Shown: positions 10,819-22,225 of the stretch, one piece after another
Layout: every line of letters starts with the position of its first letter
Position numbering within the stretch: position 1 is the stretch's first letter
Origin: Ariolimax columbianus
Lineage: Eukaryota; Mollusca; Gastropoda; Stylommatophora; Arionidae
DNA length: 64,000 nt
NCBI GenBank assembly: GCA_036924085.1
Contig: JAVGWX010000004.1
Span: forward strand, 36,647,293 to 36,711,292
Reading direction: 5' to 3'
Notes under the pieces: model-generated
The model's database searches: none
Seen by the model: the letters and a program-made list of their open reading frames with translations, nothing else
Told to the model about the DNA's origin: nothing
Translations under genes and position numbers: made by a program

Positions 10819-11984
10819 ATGAACGAAATGGAAGAGGCCATGAGAACATTAAAGAAAAGGAAATCTCCCGGAAAAGACTGGATAACAAACGAAATGCTGA
10901 TGGGGCTGGGCCAAACAGCAAAGAGGAAACTGCTATCAGTCCTGAACCACAGCTTGAAAAGGGGTATTGTATCCCAGGCATGGAAAGACGCAGTACTTGT
11001 ACCAGTACCAAAGAAAGGAAAAGACAAAACAGATCCAAATGGATACAGGCCTATCAGCCTACTGAGCTGTGTCGGCAAACTGATGGAACGTATGATAAAC
11101 ACCAGACTGATGTGGCATCTGGAAGAAAAACGCATACTAATTCCACAGCAAGCAGGCTTTAGACAGCACAGATCCATTGAGGACCAGGTCATCCTTATAG
11201 CCCAGGAAATAGAGGATGCTTACCAGGAACAGAAACACACAGTAGCCGTTTGGGTGGACCTGGAAAAGGCATTTGACAAAGTCTGGAAAGATGGAATTAG
11301 AGTCAAGCTAAGAAGAAGTGAAGTTTGTGGGAAAATGTACAAGTGGATCAACCACTACCTCAAAAACAGAACGGCCAGAGTTGAAGTACAAGGGCAGATG
11401 AGCAAAAAGGTGACACTTGAGCAGGGAGTTCCCCAAGGGAACTACTGTCACCCACACTCTTCCTGGTGTATATAAATGACATTACAGAGAATATACCAAG
11501 AAGAGTCCATAGCTCAATGTTTGCAGACGATCTGGCTATGTGGACCTCTGAAAAGAATCTCACCATAGCAAGAAATCGGATGCAGCAGGCCCTAACATCG
11601 CTGGAAGAGTGGGCGAACTCATGGCTGGTCAAAATAAACGAGGAGAAAACAACATGTACAATATTCTCGCTATCAATCAAACCCCAAAACACCAAATTAA
11701 GTCTAAACGGCAAATACCTTCAGCCAAACGACAACCCAAACTACCTGAGAGTCACATTTGATCGGCGCATGACATGGAAAAGTCAGATCGAGAGAAACCG
11801 AATGAGAGCCAGACAAAGAATGGCAATCATGAGGAAACTTGCTGGCACAAGCTGGGGAGCAGACGAAAGCATACTAAAGAAACTGTACACTGGAAGAGTG
11901 AGACCAGTTCTCGAGTATGGCATTGCGGCATGGACAACAGCAGCAAAGGCGAACTTTGATAAAATTAGCAAACTCCAAAACTAA
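10819..11984 (+). pseudogene. LINE A reverse transcriptase
   Basis: The blocks appear in order: KRKSPGKDWITNEML, YRPISLLSCVGKLMER, QAGFRQHRSIEDQ, VWVDLEKAFDKVW (motif A) and EQGVPQG (motif B). A one-base loss at about 11440 then shifts the frame. The other frame continues with YINDITENI, SMFADDLAMW (catalytic FADD), SWLVKINEEKT and PVLEYGIAAW. A CAA-to-TAA change at 11982 adds a stop. Copy D keeps all these positions open. Confidence 0.92.
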
Positions 11985-12008
11985 GCCACGAGAGTTATAA
12001 CAAGAAGC

Positions 12009-13200
12009 ATGAAGTCAACGCCAATTGTAGAACTTGAAAATATTACAAAACTGCAATCCATGACCGACAGAAGAGTCTGCAGAGCCCAGCTGCAATCAGA
12101 GAAACTCAGAAGACTGACTGACCATCCAATGCACCAGAGACTAAACAATTTCGGAAATGGGAAACTAAAGCGAAGAAACTTTGCAGAAATAGTCAAAGCA
12201 AAGATGCACGAAAACCCCATGAACCCACTAACACCAAAGCCCAACCCTACTGTACGAAAACCTACCTGGAGGCAGCAGATATTTCCAGAGGTGGTAGAAA
12301 ATATACCAGGTATTGGAAACAAAAACTGCCAGTCTGAAAAAGAAAGAAGAGATACTACCCTGAGTTATATAACGGAAAACTATCCAAGCATGGACTGGAC
12401 CCATGCATACACCGACGGTTCCGTAACAAATACAACACAGAACGGAGGGGCAGGAGCATTTCTGAACCTACCAAATGGCAGAAAAATAACACCGTCATTC
12501 GCTACTGGAAAATGCACTTGCAATTTCAGAGCGGATGCAGAGGCACTGAGGGCGGCAGTGGAAGAAATGGTGACAGGTAAAAGGAATGACAGCCACATAG
12601 TCCTGCTTACAGATGCTCTGGTCGTAGTCACAGCGCTTCAAAGCCAGAAAAATACTGAACTTAATGACTTAAGAACAGTACTCTGTCAACTATGCCAGCT
12701 GTCCGCACCAAAAAGGGTAGTGGTACAGTGTGTCCCATCACACTGCAACATCCAAGGCAACGAGGAGGCATACAGACTGGCAAAAGAAGGTGCAAAACTA
12801 CCACAAACAGATACTAGTATGACGTACGAAGAGTCAAAACGGCTTATTAAAGCCAGACACATGACCAAATGGGAAACTGAACATACCGGCTACACCAAAA
12901 ACGATGCCTATTACCAGTTGAACAGAAGAGAGCAGGTCGTGGCCTTCAGACTTCGCACTGACCACAATAGACTGAGGTACCATCTATTCAACAAATTGAA
13001 GATAGGTGGCACCGACGAATGCCCGTGTGGTACCAGGAAAATAATCGCTGAGCATTTGCTCCAAAACTGCCCGACAAACGAGGATCAGAGAGAGCAGATG
13101 TGGCCATCACCAGTGGCAAAACTATACAAGCTCAATGGCAGTGTCGACAGCCACAGGATGACCGCTGCTTTTTTCGAAAAAATAATGGTTACTGTCTGTC
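12009..13200 (+). pseudogene. LINE A RNase H and C-terminal cysteine motif
   Basis: The frame reads WTHAYTDGSV (first catalytic Asp), NFRADAEALRAAVEE, LLTDALVVVTAL, PSHCNIQGNEEAYRLAKEG and then CPCGTRK with EHLLQNCP. Compared with copy D the last RNase H Asp (EEADRLA) is Tyr and the Trp of VVQWVPSH is Cys. RNase H activity would therefore be lost even without upstream stops. The normal stop codon has become TGT, so the frame reads into the GAA tail to 13232. Confidence 0.9.
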
Positions 13201-13221
13201 TGCGTACGAAGAAGAAGAAGA

Positions 13222-13560
13222 ATGTTAATTAGAGGAGAAGATTATTTGTATAACTGGTGTGAGTTATGTTAATTAGAGGAGACGTTTATTTGTATAACTG
13301 ATGTGAGTTATGTTAATTAGAGGAGAAGTTTATTTGTATAACTGATGTGAGTTATGTTAATTAGAGGAGACGTTTATTTGTATAACTGATGTGAGTTATG
13401 TTAATTAGAGGAGACGTTTATTTGTATAACTGATGTGAGTTATGTTAATTAGAGGAGACGTTTATTTGTATAACTGATGTGAGTTATGTTAATTAGAGGA
13501 GAAGTTTATTTGTATAACTGGTGGGAGTTATGTTAATTAGGGCAGAAGTTTATTTTTAAT
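13222..13560. repeat. 44-bp minisatellite, right part
   Basis: About seven and a half units at a 44-bp spacing contain GTTATGTTAATTAGAGG and TTTATTTGTATAACTG. It is the right flank of LINE A, so the LINE jumped into an existing array. Confidence 0.95.
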
Positions 13561-13779
13561 AGTTGCTGCAAAGGTAGGGTAGATAACCTCTTTTAAAATG
13601 TCCAGTGGTATTATGCTGGTAACTCCCCCTCTATTTTTTTCAAGCGAACTTATTCGGTAAACAAAAAAAACACGTTCATTTCATGTACTTTACCGACCGA
13701 CTTCACATGAATTGTACCCACCAAACTTGAAAAGTATAGGTTCTATGTACCGTTCATAGCATATCATGAAAGTCGAATA

Positions 13780-14050
13780 AAGAGGGTTGTGCATGAGACT
13801 AGCAACCTCATCATGTAAAACCATTGCTATTGTTACCGTCTCTGCAAATGCTCGGATATTGGTGTCATGTTAAGGAGTAAGTTATGGTGACCATTTGCTC
13901 CACTTGGAACGTGAATAGAATCAATCATAAATACGGAACACAATGGCACTAAACATACTAAAAAATAAGTCCGTAGACCAAGAGATACACGTGGCAGAAT
14001 CAATAAAGAGACCACGATGATGGGCCTCAACAACACACAGGAATTTAAAC
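13780..14050 (+). mobile_element. RTE 5'-end relic with endonuclease start
   Basis: GACTAGCAACCTCATCATG is followed by TTGCTCCACTTGGAACGTG, which translates ICSTWNVN, close to the ICTWNVR start of RTE endonucleases. After about 60 codons the similarity fades. Related 5' blocks occur near 3340, 33040 and, antisense, 51080. Confidence 0.45.
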
Positions 14051-14405
14051 AAGTGACATCAGACTGGTCTACCTATAGAGCATGGAGTTCTACTTTGCAC
14101 GCCGTGTTTGGCGCTGAAGGAAAATAGATAGAAACAGGGAAGAGAGAGAGAGAAAGAGAGAGAGAGAAGCGTTGTCATGGACAAACATTCTTTATTTACC
14201 ACTCGTTTCCTCGAACTTTCCACAAATTCCCTTCCGTACCCCGCCCCTTAATTTAAACTACCTCTGTTCATTTTCTGTCTACCTGAGACACTAGCATTTA
14301 TGGTCTTCGTGTGGTCTATGCTGATGATAATAAGGTTAGAATGTAATTGAGTCTATAAATTTGACTGGATCGTACTCGAGACATATTCCATAGTCGCAAG
14401 TGCTG
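14051..14405. other. unassigned DNA with GA microsatellite
   Basis: A short (GA)n tract lies at about 14145-14169. Nothing else is recognised. Confidence 0.55.
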
Positions 14406-14406
14406 A

Positions 14407-14825
14407 ATGACGAAAGAGAAGTCCAGTTGTGACACATTTTTTAGTGTCTATCTGTTCTCATTTCTCTCTTGTGGCAAGGCGCATCCATCCGATGAAGGGT
14501 TAGGGTTAGGGTTAGATGACGAAAGAGAAGTCCAGTTGTAACACATTTTTTAGTGTCTATCTGTTCTCATTTCTCTCTTGTGGCAAGGCGCATCCATCCG
14601 ATGAAGGGTTAGGGTTAGGGTTAGATGACGAAAGAGAAGTCCAGTTGTAACACATTTTTTAGTGTCTATCTGTTCTCATTTCTCTCTTGTGGCAAGGCGC
14701 ATCCATCCGATGAAGGGTTAGGGTTAGAGTTAGATGACGAAAGAGAAGTCCGGTTGTAACACATTTTTTAGTGTCTATCTGTTCTCATTTCTCTCTTGTG
14801 GCAAGGCGCATCCATCCGATGAAGG
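14407..14825. repeat. 109-bp tandem repeat with telomeric TTAGGG junctions
   Basis: Four units begin GATGACGAAAGAGAAGTCC (or a near-match) at 14407, 14515, 14624 and 14733, spaced about 109 bases. Each of the first three ends in GGGTTAGGGTTAGGGTTA or a one-base variant. The fourth ends instead in unique sequence that contains a box B-like motif. The rest of the unit appears to be the 5' part of the SINE that follows. Confidence 0.95.
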
Positions 14826-15155
14826 TGCGGCGTTCAAATTCCGAGCTGCCTGTTACTTCACTTTATTTTCTCTTGTTCGTTACGTATATTACTCGAGTGC
14901 AGATACATACTTGTCTTGTGATTGTTGTTACGAACAAACATACTTTTTCCAGAGCGGTCTGGCGGGGTCTTTGTGTACGTCAGAGACAAGAATAGTACCA
15001 CTGTCCCACAGAGAGCATGTCGTTAGAGGCGACTAACTGTGTGACACGGCATAACATCGACTATAGTTAGCCGGTTTGTTAAGAGCATCATAGATGCGCC
15101 TAACAGACTGCGGATATACTTTGCTCTAGTGTTTGATGAAATTGCTCATCGGTTA
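14795..15155 (+). mobile_element. tRNA-headed SINE (family B)
   Basis: GGCGTTCAAATTCCGAG near 14832 is a good polymerase III box B. The body includes CCCACAGAGAGCATGTCG, GGCGACTAACTGTGTG and ATGCGCCTAACAGACTG. The same body occurs antisense around 60215-62810 and, more diverged, in the SINE family A copies at 43.7 and 48.4 kb. The head is joined to the 109-bp array. Confidence 0.65.
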
Positions 15156-15240
15156 ACCACCCTCCAAGAAACTGGTTGTATACAGACTCTGCAGGGTCTT
15201 CTAAACCAGTATGCAGACGTTAAGTTAAGTTAACAGCTCG
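15156..15240 (+). mobile_element. CR1-like 3' tail
   Basis: AAACTGGTTGTATACAGACT, then TCTTCTAAACCAGTATG, then ACGTTAAGTTAAGTTA matches the 3' end of the CR1 relic at 43250-43316. It follows directly on the SINE body, so the SINE may carry a CR1-derived 3' end. A chance adjacency of two fragments is the alternative. Confidence 0.5.
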
Positions 15241-15510
15241 CCGCCTCAGTTTCCTCATATTTTCTAACAAAACTGAATGGGAAACTTCAGATCACATGTC
15301 CTACTGATATGCTCAAATTATACCGAACACAACCGATGATTCTAGACAGGAATGGCAAGAAAGATAACGTGACATAATCGATAAACAATACTAGAGATCG
15401 GAGAGATCTTTCATTGCTCTTGAACTGTTCTTAATATTCCTCTAAATGTTCTTGTCGTCTTTGTTGAAGCTATTTTCGAGTACTCCCAGGTACCTGTCAT
15501 TTTCCTTTAC
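15241..15510. other. unassigned DNA
   Basis: No supported feature. Confidence 0.5.
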
Positions 15511-15514
15511 TGGT

Positions 15515-15840
15515 TCTTCTTCTTCTTCTTTTTCTTCGTCGTCGTCGTTAGTCATGAAAAGGGCGGGATGATGTGTAGTAGTTGACAACGAGACTGCAAT
15601 CCTGTGTATTTCGGTCCAACCCATTTTGTTTCAGCACCGCATTTTTGGAGATCGGGTTCTCCTTTCCTTTTCGATAACGTCTTCTATTAGCCAGACTACA
15701 CTGGTGCAGTCTCTTTGTAGGACCGGCACTCGGAGACAGAATAAGGTCTTCATTAGGTATGGCTCACTGACCAGGACGCTATAGAAGTAGGCCGGTGGCC
15801 GCTGCCATCTCAATCACCGCTTCGCTGTCAACTCTCCACT
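15515..15840 (-). mobile_element. GAA-tailed SINE-like element, full-length but diverged
   Basis: On the plus strand it begins CTTCTTCTTCTTC and continues TTTCGGTCCAACCCA, TTAGCCAGACTACACTGG, and GGTATGGCTCACTGACC. These are the ordered landmarks of the family also seen at 24485, 31590 and 56938. Read on the minus strand the tail is GAA-rich. Confidence 0.65.
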
Positions 15841-16275
15841 GGCCAAAAAAAAAATTAAAAAAACTGTCATATGACATTATTCCCATTGCTCGGGTAGTAG
15901 AAGAGTTTTGAAGACACTGGCTAAAGATTCAGAATATTATACACAATTGTGTATGGGTGTTCTTAATCGTTTTTGAGGAGAAAGATAAACGTCTAGGCCA
16001 GGTGAAACAGATCGTCCCCACCTCACCTCTCCGTCAGTACTCTGGAAACAGGCTGTGTCACAGGTAGGGATCAACGCTGTAATGCCCATAATTGTGAGCT
16101 TACCAAATAGCCTCGAATTGCACGAACTGCAGCAAAGAGAACCCCAGTTCACCTTTTCAAGTATGTCTCGAGATGTAAGAAGAGCCACTGTAACCTAATA
16201 CCACAGAAACGTCGACAAGAGTTAACTCAATTCAGCATGAATAGGTTCAAACTACATTGCACTTATTATTTCATC
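15841..16275. other. unassigned DNA
   Basis: No supported feature; a short A-run lies near 15846. Confidence 0.5.
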
Positions 16276-16500
16276 TATTTCTTCTTCTTCTTCTTCTTCT
16301 TCTTCGGAGTTTATCCTGAAAATGACACTGAGAGTTGGAGTAGTTTACAGCGAGTCTCCGACATCAGCACTTTTCGGTCCAATACATCCGATTTCAGTTG
16401 TCTTTATTTTAGTAGCGGGTTTGCCTTCCCACTGCGATCCCTATCCTTTGCCAACTACGCTGTAGTCCATCTTTTAATTCATGAACAAGGTCTGAAGTAA
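16276..16500 (-). mobile_element. GAA-tailed SINE-like element, 5'-truncated
   Basis: A CTT run (16276-16304) leads into GAGTTTATCCTGAA, CTTTTCGGTCCAATACATCC, GGGTTTGCCTTCCCACTG and GATCCCTATCC. It ends before the family head, so it is truncated at its 5' end. Confidence 0.7.
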
Positions 16501-17004
16501 TTTTCTACTAAACTGCATGTCAGATCAAAAAGATTTTTTCGCGTGCAGCCTTAGTATATCCACGACGCTAAAACATTGATATTATTTAGTCCATAGATGT
16601 TAAGACATTTGCACATCGACGAATTATTTTGATCTTTTAGGACCATTGCAAAGAAATGACAATTAAATTTAAGATTTTACAGTACGCAGCTGAATTTCTC
16701 GTCACATTTTGTACATATGTGTATCTCCTTAATGTCTCGATAGATCAATTGATTGTTTGTGTTGCCCTTTATGTACAATCGTAAAAATAGCATCAATATG
16801 CAACAGTTAGTACAGCTCTTCGGTCAGCATTAGATCCACAAGGTTGTATCAACTGCGCAGTTAATTTTCTGTTGTCTAACGCATTTGAATATTGAAATGA
16901 ATTTGTTGCCATTGTATGTACACCTAATTGTTTTGATAAACATACATACTCTGGATTTAACCCAAGTCTGCTAATCAGTATGTCTACAAAATATGATATT
17001 AATC
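16501..17004. other. unassigned AT-rich DNA
   Basis: No supported feature. Confidence 0.5.
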
Positions 17005-17635
17005 TCGCGAATCTGTCGATTCAAAGAGATTGATAATTATTACTGGCTGGACAAATTGTAAGCAATCTCGTTGCCAATTCTGTACTTCTTTCCGGAGCAC
17101 ATATTCAACACACTTCTTCCAGAACGCAATGCCTATTTTTGAAAGGTACTCGCGTGTCAGCCCTTCAAGGTCACACATTTTACATGCTCTGTTCTGTTCG
17201 GAAACTTGTCCTTTGACTTTAGCCCACACAAGCTCTGAAGGGTTTAAATGCGCGTGATATGCATGTAGTGGCAGAGAAGTGTGACCGTACTCTTCAATGA
17301 TTTTGTCATTATGATACACATTTGTCTTCCTCACAAGCTGCAGTAACTCTGGCTTCAGATACGTGTCTTCGAAATTCACTTTTTCCTTATATAGCCATGT
17401 CCTAATTTGAGCTTTTGTATTTCATGCAGTTGGTACTTTGTCTTCCTCTGATACTGCATTGTGATAGGATGCATTATCCATTACTAGGCATTACAGTCTA
17501 TATAGAATTTGAAGCAGTTCATTTGTCATCCAGTGCCTGACAACTTGTCCATTCATTTCAGTGTGGTAGTCTCTACCATCATTACTTTCTGTTTGAAAAA
17601 TAAGTTCAGCGTCATGGACGAGTCCTTTTTCACTG
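17005..17635 (-). pseudogene. mariner-like DDE transposase, C-terminal relic
   Basis: The minus strand reads DYHTEMNG, then VMDNASYHN near 17470, and HLNPSELVWAKVKGQV near 17240. The family has Asp in D-Y-H, Asp in M-D-N and Glu or Asp after L-N-P, and all three positions can be found. The block WKKCVEYVLRKEV matches the conserved C-terminal helix of this transposase type. Stops near 17490 and 17430 and loss of the N-terminal DNA-binding domain make it a relic. A SINE fragment begins exactly where the frame is lost at about 17635. Confidence 0.8.
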
Positions 17636-17835
17636 AACTTGATGCAAGCAGCCAGCTATGGTTCGCTGAACTTGATGCAAGCAGCCAGCTATGGTTCGCT
17701 GAACTTGATGCAAGCAGCCAGCTATGGTTCGCTGAACTTGATGCAAGCAGCCAGCTATGGTTCGCTGAACTTTATGCAAGCAGCCAGCTATGAGTCTCTG
17801 GCTGCTGTCGACTCACGCGCTACTGTTTCTTGGCC
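17635..17835 (-). mobile_element. GAA-SINE head with 33-bp amplification
   Basis: Five units starting GAACTTGATGCAAGCAGCC lie at 17635, 17668, 17701, 17734 and 17767. They are followed by GCTGCTGTCGACTCACGCGC, the family's head. The unit corresponds to the single CTGACCCCGATGGAAGCAGC segment in the copy at 56938-57235. A SINE segment has therefore been amplified in place. Confidence 0.8.
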
Positions 17836-17839
17836 CTGT

Positions 17840-20160
17840 TCCATCTATTTGATTAATACTGACGTTGCTTTTTCTTTTATGTGAACAAGCCATGTCCGCT
17901 GTCCGTTTGCGTGGACATTGATTTGTCCTATTTTGAACAGCTTCTGGATAATCCAGAGAGCTGAAATTGTTTCTGTTTCTAAGAACCGACGTCACTGCAC
18001 TCCGTGCATACTCACAGGTGCTCAGTGTCTCTCAACAAATGGCGCAGTGTCTGGATGTTTATTATCTATGTAGCTAGCCGGCTGTACACTCTCTTGCTCC
18101 GTCCTCTCATGCGCCCCACTCCGCTCGAACTTCGTTTGATATCGAAACTTTGCGGTCTGTGGATTGCAGCTTCCTCTATCACGGTGTCCTCATCCAGCCA
18201 TTGATTGATTTCAAAATGTAATTTCTATCCATCACTAACGTGCCCATGGTGGGAGCTTGTGAAGCCAATATGTCTCTTTCATTGCCCTGAACACAAGCAT
18301 GATCAGGACAGTTAATCCATGTCAACCCCTGGAGGTTTGAGACCTCGACAGCTGCTATCCACTGGTACCTTCTGAAGTACGGCTTGCGCGTCTGTCACGG
18401 TGACTGGTCTTGTTAAAGACGTCTCATACAGCGCTGAGGTCACTTCTTCCATCCCCATTCTCAAACTGGAGGTTGTTGGCATGCATGCCCCATTGCGTTC
18501 GACAACGGCCTGTTCTCTCACTCTAGCCGAAAAGCCCTAGCCTGATGTCCCACTTCGCAGCACTGATCCGTCGGTGTATATGACGGCATCACTATCCTGT
18601 GTTCTCTCAGTTATCAGCTGATTCACCTCGTGCACCTCGTTGCCCCATTCTCTGCATTCCTTGCCTAAGGTTATGATGACTCTCTGGTACTCTATCATTC
18701 TATCACCAGAGTGGACCCATTCTTCCCCATTTGCTATTGTCTCAGCTGCGGTGATGTGTCCGATTGTTGTCTCTACCTGTGCCATCCATGACGTTCCTCT
18801 CTTGATCCTTAATCCCTTGATGTCTGAGGTACTACTGTACAGAGGGTGCCTTGAGTCTGTGGTGACACCAACATAGGATTTATCTTGTGGCAGTTTACAT
18901 CTGAATGTCACCGATAACAATTCCAGCATGTACCGCATCTTCACAATCGTGGTATCTCTATTGCAACCCAGAACCAGTCGCATACCTTCATTCTTGATGC
19001 GTTCCAACCGTTCATACTGTATTCTTGATAGTGCCCAGTCGTAATCGATAGCCGTCAGCACAACCTGACGAAATAGGATGAACAGTTGGCAGCAGCCATA
19101 GTCTTGAATGCTCCTAGCCCTCACGTACATCTTAGTACGGTTTGGTCAACATGGCAATTATAGGAGAGACTAATGATAAAACGTCACTCCGAGGTATTTC
19201 AACCTGTCGCATCTGTCAATGGTGCATCCCTCAAATGTGATGCCCGGAAGTTCAGCCTTTACAATAGAGGTATTCAAAGAGCACCACATCATGCAGGCCT
19301 TGTTCGGATTGATCTTGGAGCTTGAGTTGCTGCACTACTGTGCGATTGCTTGAAAGGTTTCCTGGATGTATATGACCAACTCTTGTCTGTCTGTCTGAGC
19401 CAGTCCTGTACGTTAGGATGTCATCTGCAAATGTTAACGTTCGCCCTGTCCCTGTGGGTTGAATATTAGCCCCGTTTACTGTGTAGATGTTCAACAGCAC
19501 CGGTAAGAGAGGAGACCACTGAGGCAGTCCTGGTCATATTCGCCTCGGTTCTGATGTCCACGATCCCACGCGCAGTGCAACTATTCTTTCCATCAGGGCA
19601 GCTGATATCCAACTAGCCAGACACGGGCTTAAACCACACTGCTTCAGACATGTCATTAAAATCCCAAAATCGACACGGTTGTTTGCGTCTTCCAGGTCGA
19701 GTGCCACCGCCCCTGTTTCTTGCTTTCACTAAAAACCCTCATACACATCATACGCAAAAGTTCCAGCGTTACCCTAGGTCTCCTTCACTGTTCTGTAGCT
19801 ACCCAGCCTATCGGGTAGGATGTGCTCTTATTCTAGGTTGGATATCATTTTCCTGACCACAACCTTCTTGAGCAATTTTCGATAGCTACTGAGAAGCGTG
19901 GAGTCCTGACCAGGTTTAGGCAGTGGGCACAGATAGCTATGAAGCCAGTCCTCAGGCACATATAGCTATGAAGCCAGTCCTCAGGCACATATAGCTATGA
20001 AGCCAGTCCTCAGGCACAGATAGCTATGAAGCCAGTCCTCAGGCACAGATAGCTATGAAGCCAGTCCTCAGGCACAGATGACTTCTCTATAATGTCATTG
20101 AACTTCTTTATCATATTTCTTATCTTTGTCTTATCCATCTGCTAGATCTGACAATACTGT
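17840..20160 (-). pseudogene. Ingi/I-type LINE relic: RT and RNase H
   Basis: From 20160 downwards the minus strand reads VPEDWLHSYL, LPKPGQDST, then RTLTFADDILTYR near 19410 (catalytic FADD). The RT thumb follows, with YDWALSRIQYERLERI and GMRLVLGCNRDT. RNase H starts at VIYTDGSV near 18570 and continues through FSARV, TTSSLRMGMEEV and VTDAQAVL to CPDHACVQGNERD. Its sequence is quite unlike that of LINE A and D, so it is a second RNase H-bearing lineage. It has many stops (for example a TGA for Trp at about 18537) and a 29-bp array in its N-terminal part. Confidence 0.82.
19934..20078. repeat. 29-bp array inside Ingi-type RT
   Basis: Five units of TAGCTATGAAGCCAGTCC plus TCAGGCACAGA occur at 19934, 19963, 19992, 20021 and 20050. 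On the minus strand one unit encodes the conserved PEDWLHS block of the RT, so the array is amplified coding sequence. Confidence 0.95.
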
Positions 20161-20164
20161 ACTC

Positions 20165-20829
20165 TATCAGGAAATTGCGTGTACAGTCTTTACTATCGCG
20201 ACATGTTAATCTATCCAATGCAGGAGGATCCCGGACGTGTCATTCAAAAGCTTTTGCCTAAAAATGTAGTCTAACAAAAAATTCACTCGCATCGACAGCA
20301 TGCTCAGAAACTTCAAGTCGCATTAGAACAGACACACACGTTCAAGGAGCGGAAAATCACGACCCACTCGAACTAAATATTGAAGACGACGCAGGTGAAT
20401 ACATCTACATGAACGATGATCATTTTCAAAGATCAAGTGATGAAGGGCACAGATGATCACATACAAAAATGAAAACACCAATAAACACACAAAAAAACCT
20501 TCAACACACGAAAGAAACACATTTTAGAAAACAACACTCAAACACACACACACACACACACGGAGAAATTAAACCAAAAAAAAGATCTTAAAATTAATAA
20601 AAAAAACCTGTACGTAAAAAGGTAGTTTTCAAATATTTACTTGTTTTAAAACACTGTTAAGTCTAACCCAGCTGTGACTGACTCGCTCCTGACTAACAGA
20701 TAAGGAAGCCGTGTGGCGGGGAAAGGGCCGGTCACTCCTATTTCAGAGAGGGCTGAGATCTTGTACAATAAAGTCTCAAACACGTTATCCGCGTTTCCCG
20801 TGGGACTACTTTTACATTTTTTAGCCATC
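20165..20829. other. unassigned DNA with CA microsatellite
   Basis: A (CA)n tract is at about 20540-20561. The first 80 bases may extend the LINE relic. Nothing else is recognised. Confidence 0.5.
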
Positions 20830-20990
20830 ATTCACGTTGAGTCTATTCATCCGTGTTGAGGCGCTTTTTTGTATTCATATTTTCTCCGTTTAAAAAGATC
20901 CTTTGATGTTTTGTCCTGTTGCAATTTTTCAACTTCTCTGCACTTGTGTGTGGAGTGTTGCCCATGTACGCTTCCCATATCTCACACGCT
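20830..20990 (-). pseudogene. unrecognised coding-like repeat, copy 1
   Basis: The minus strand reads MGNTPHTSAEKLKNCN followed by KHQR. The copy at 23770-23930 reads LGNTPNTSAKELKNCD and also KHQR. The paired conservation at protein level suggests fragments of the same coding sequence. I do not recognise the family. Confidence 0.5.
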
Positions 20991-21423
20991 TTTTAAAATG
21001 TTGCTGAACTACAAGTTAATCGGTTGATATCAAGCTGCATCGGCGTGTAGTCTGTTCTCAGTCGTTGCTCTCTACTCTAGGCATAGTAGCGAGCATACGA
21101 TATCACTCATCAGTCGCCACACGTCGGAAAACCACACCGGGCCGCACTCAGTTACTTATCTGCTGTCGCCGTGTGCATCAACTACTTCTCCAAACGTGAA
21201 ATATAAAAACCAGCCGCGTCAAAATTTAAATCAAATACAGATAAAACATAGAACAAGAATGGGGCAGTTATAACAAAATAAAAAACGCGTTTGGAGGGAA
21301 AAGTCTTTGTTAGACATAAAGGACTACCTACATGATAACAATTAAATAATTATAGCGACTAGGATGAAAACGGTGAAATTTGCCTTAGTTCAAATCTTGT
21401 CACCAGGGTCATGCTCGCCAGCG
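20991..21423. other. unassigned DNA
   Basis: No supported feature. Confidence 0.5.
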
Positions 21424-22225
21424 GCCTTCTCAGGGGAGGGTGACTAACGTCTGGTCAGGGGAGGGTGACTAACGTCTGGTCAGGTGAGGGCTACTAACGT
21501 CTGGTCAGGGGATGGCGACTAACGTATGGTCAGGAAGGGGTACTAACGTCTGGTCAAGGAATGACGACTAACGTATGGTCAGGGAGGGGTACTAACGTCT
21601 GGTCAGGGGAGGGCTACTAACTTCTGGTCAGGGGAGGGCTACTAACGTCTGGTCAGGGGATGGCGGCTAACGTCTGGTCAGGGAAGGGCTACTAACGTCT
21701 GGTCAGGGGATGGCGACTAACGTCTGGTCAGGGGGGGCTACTAACGTCTGGTCAGGGGATGGCGACTAACGTCGGGTCAGGGGATGGCGACTAACGTCTG
21801 GTCAGGGGAGGGCGACTAACGTCTGGTCAGGGGAGGGCTACTAACGTCTGGTCAGAGGATGGCGACTAAGGTATGGTCAGGGAGGGCTACTAACGTCTGG
21901 TCAGGGTAGGGCCTCTAACGTCTGGTCAGGCGATGGTGACTAACGTCTGGTCAGGGGAGGGTGACTAACTTCTGGTCAAGGGAGGGCTACTAACGTCGGG
22001 TCAGGGGATGGCGACTAACGTCTGGTCAGGGGATGGCGACTAACGTATGGTCAGGGAGGGGTACTAACGTCTGGTCAAGGAATGGCGACTAACGTATGGT
22101 CAGTTGAGGGCGACTAACTTCTGGTCAGGTGAGGGCTACTAATGTATGGTCAGGGAGGGCTACTAACGTCTGGTCAGGGGAGGGCTACTAACGTCTCGTC
22201 AGGGAGGGCTACTATCGTCTGGCCA
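21424..22225. repeat. 25-bp array, expanded head of VNTR element
   Basis: About 32 units of GACTAACGTCTGGTCAGG plus GGAGGGC vary mainly at the G-rich end. The motif occurs only once, as the extreme head, in the other five copies of the family. The array runs without a break into the body of copy 2, so it is the head segment amplified. Confidence 0.9.

Larger units (their letters stand above)
9541..13221 (+). mobile_element. I-type LINE copy A, nearly full ORF2, inactive
   Basis: A 3.7-kb non-LTR element runs from within the first endonuclease block (LQWNAEGV) to a GAAGAAGAAGAA tail. ATGTTAATTAGAG flanks it on both sides (9528-9540 and 13222-13234), as expected for target-primed insertion. 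Domain order is endonuclease, reverse transcriptase, RNase H and a terminal cysteine motif, so it belongs to the RNase H-bearing I superfamily. It is about 90 percent similar by eye to copy D at 60269-62639. No ORF1 is present, so it is 5'-truncated. At least three in-frame stops and one frameshift make it dead. Confidence 0.9.

Noticed and set aside
14496..14725. a true chromosome end
   Set aside because: The TTAGGG tracts are only three units long, recur inside a 109-bp repeat and are followed by 49 kb of further sequence.
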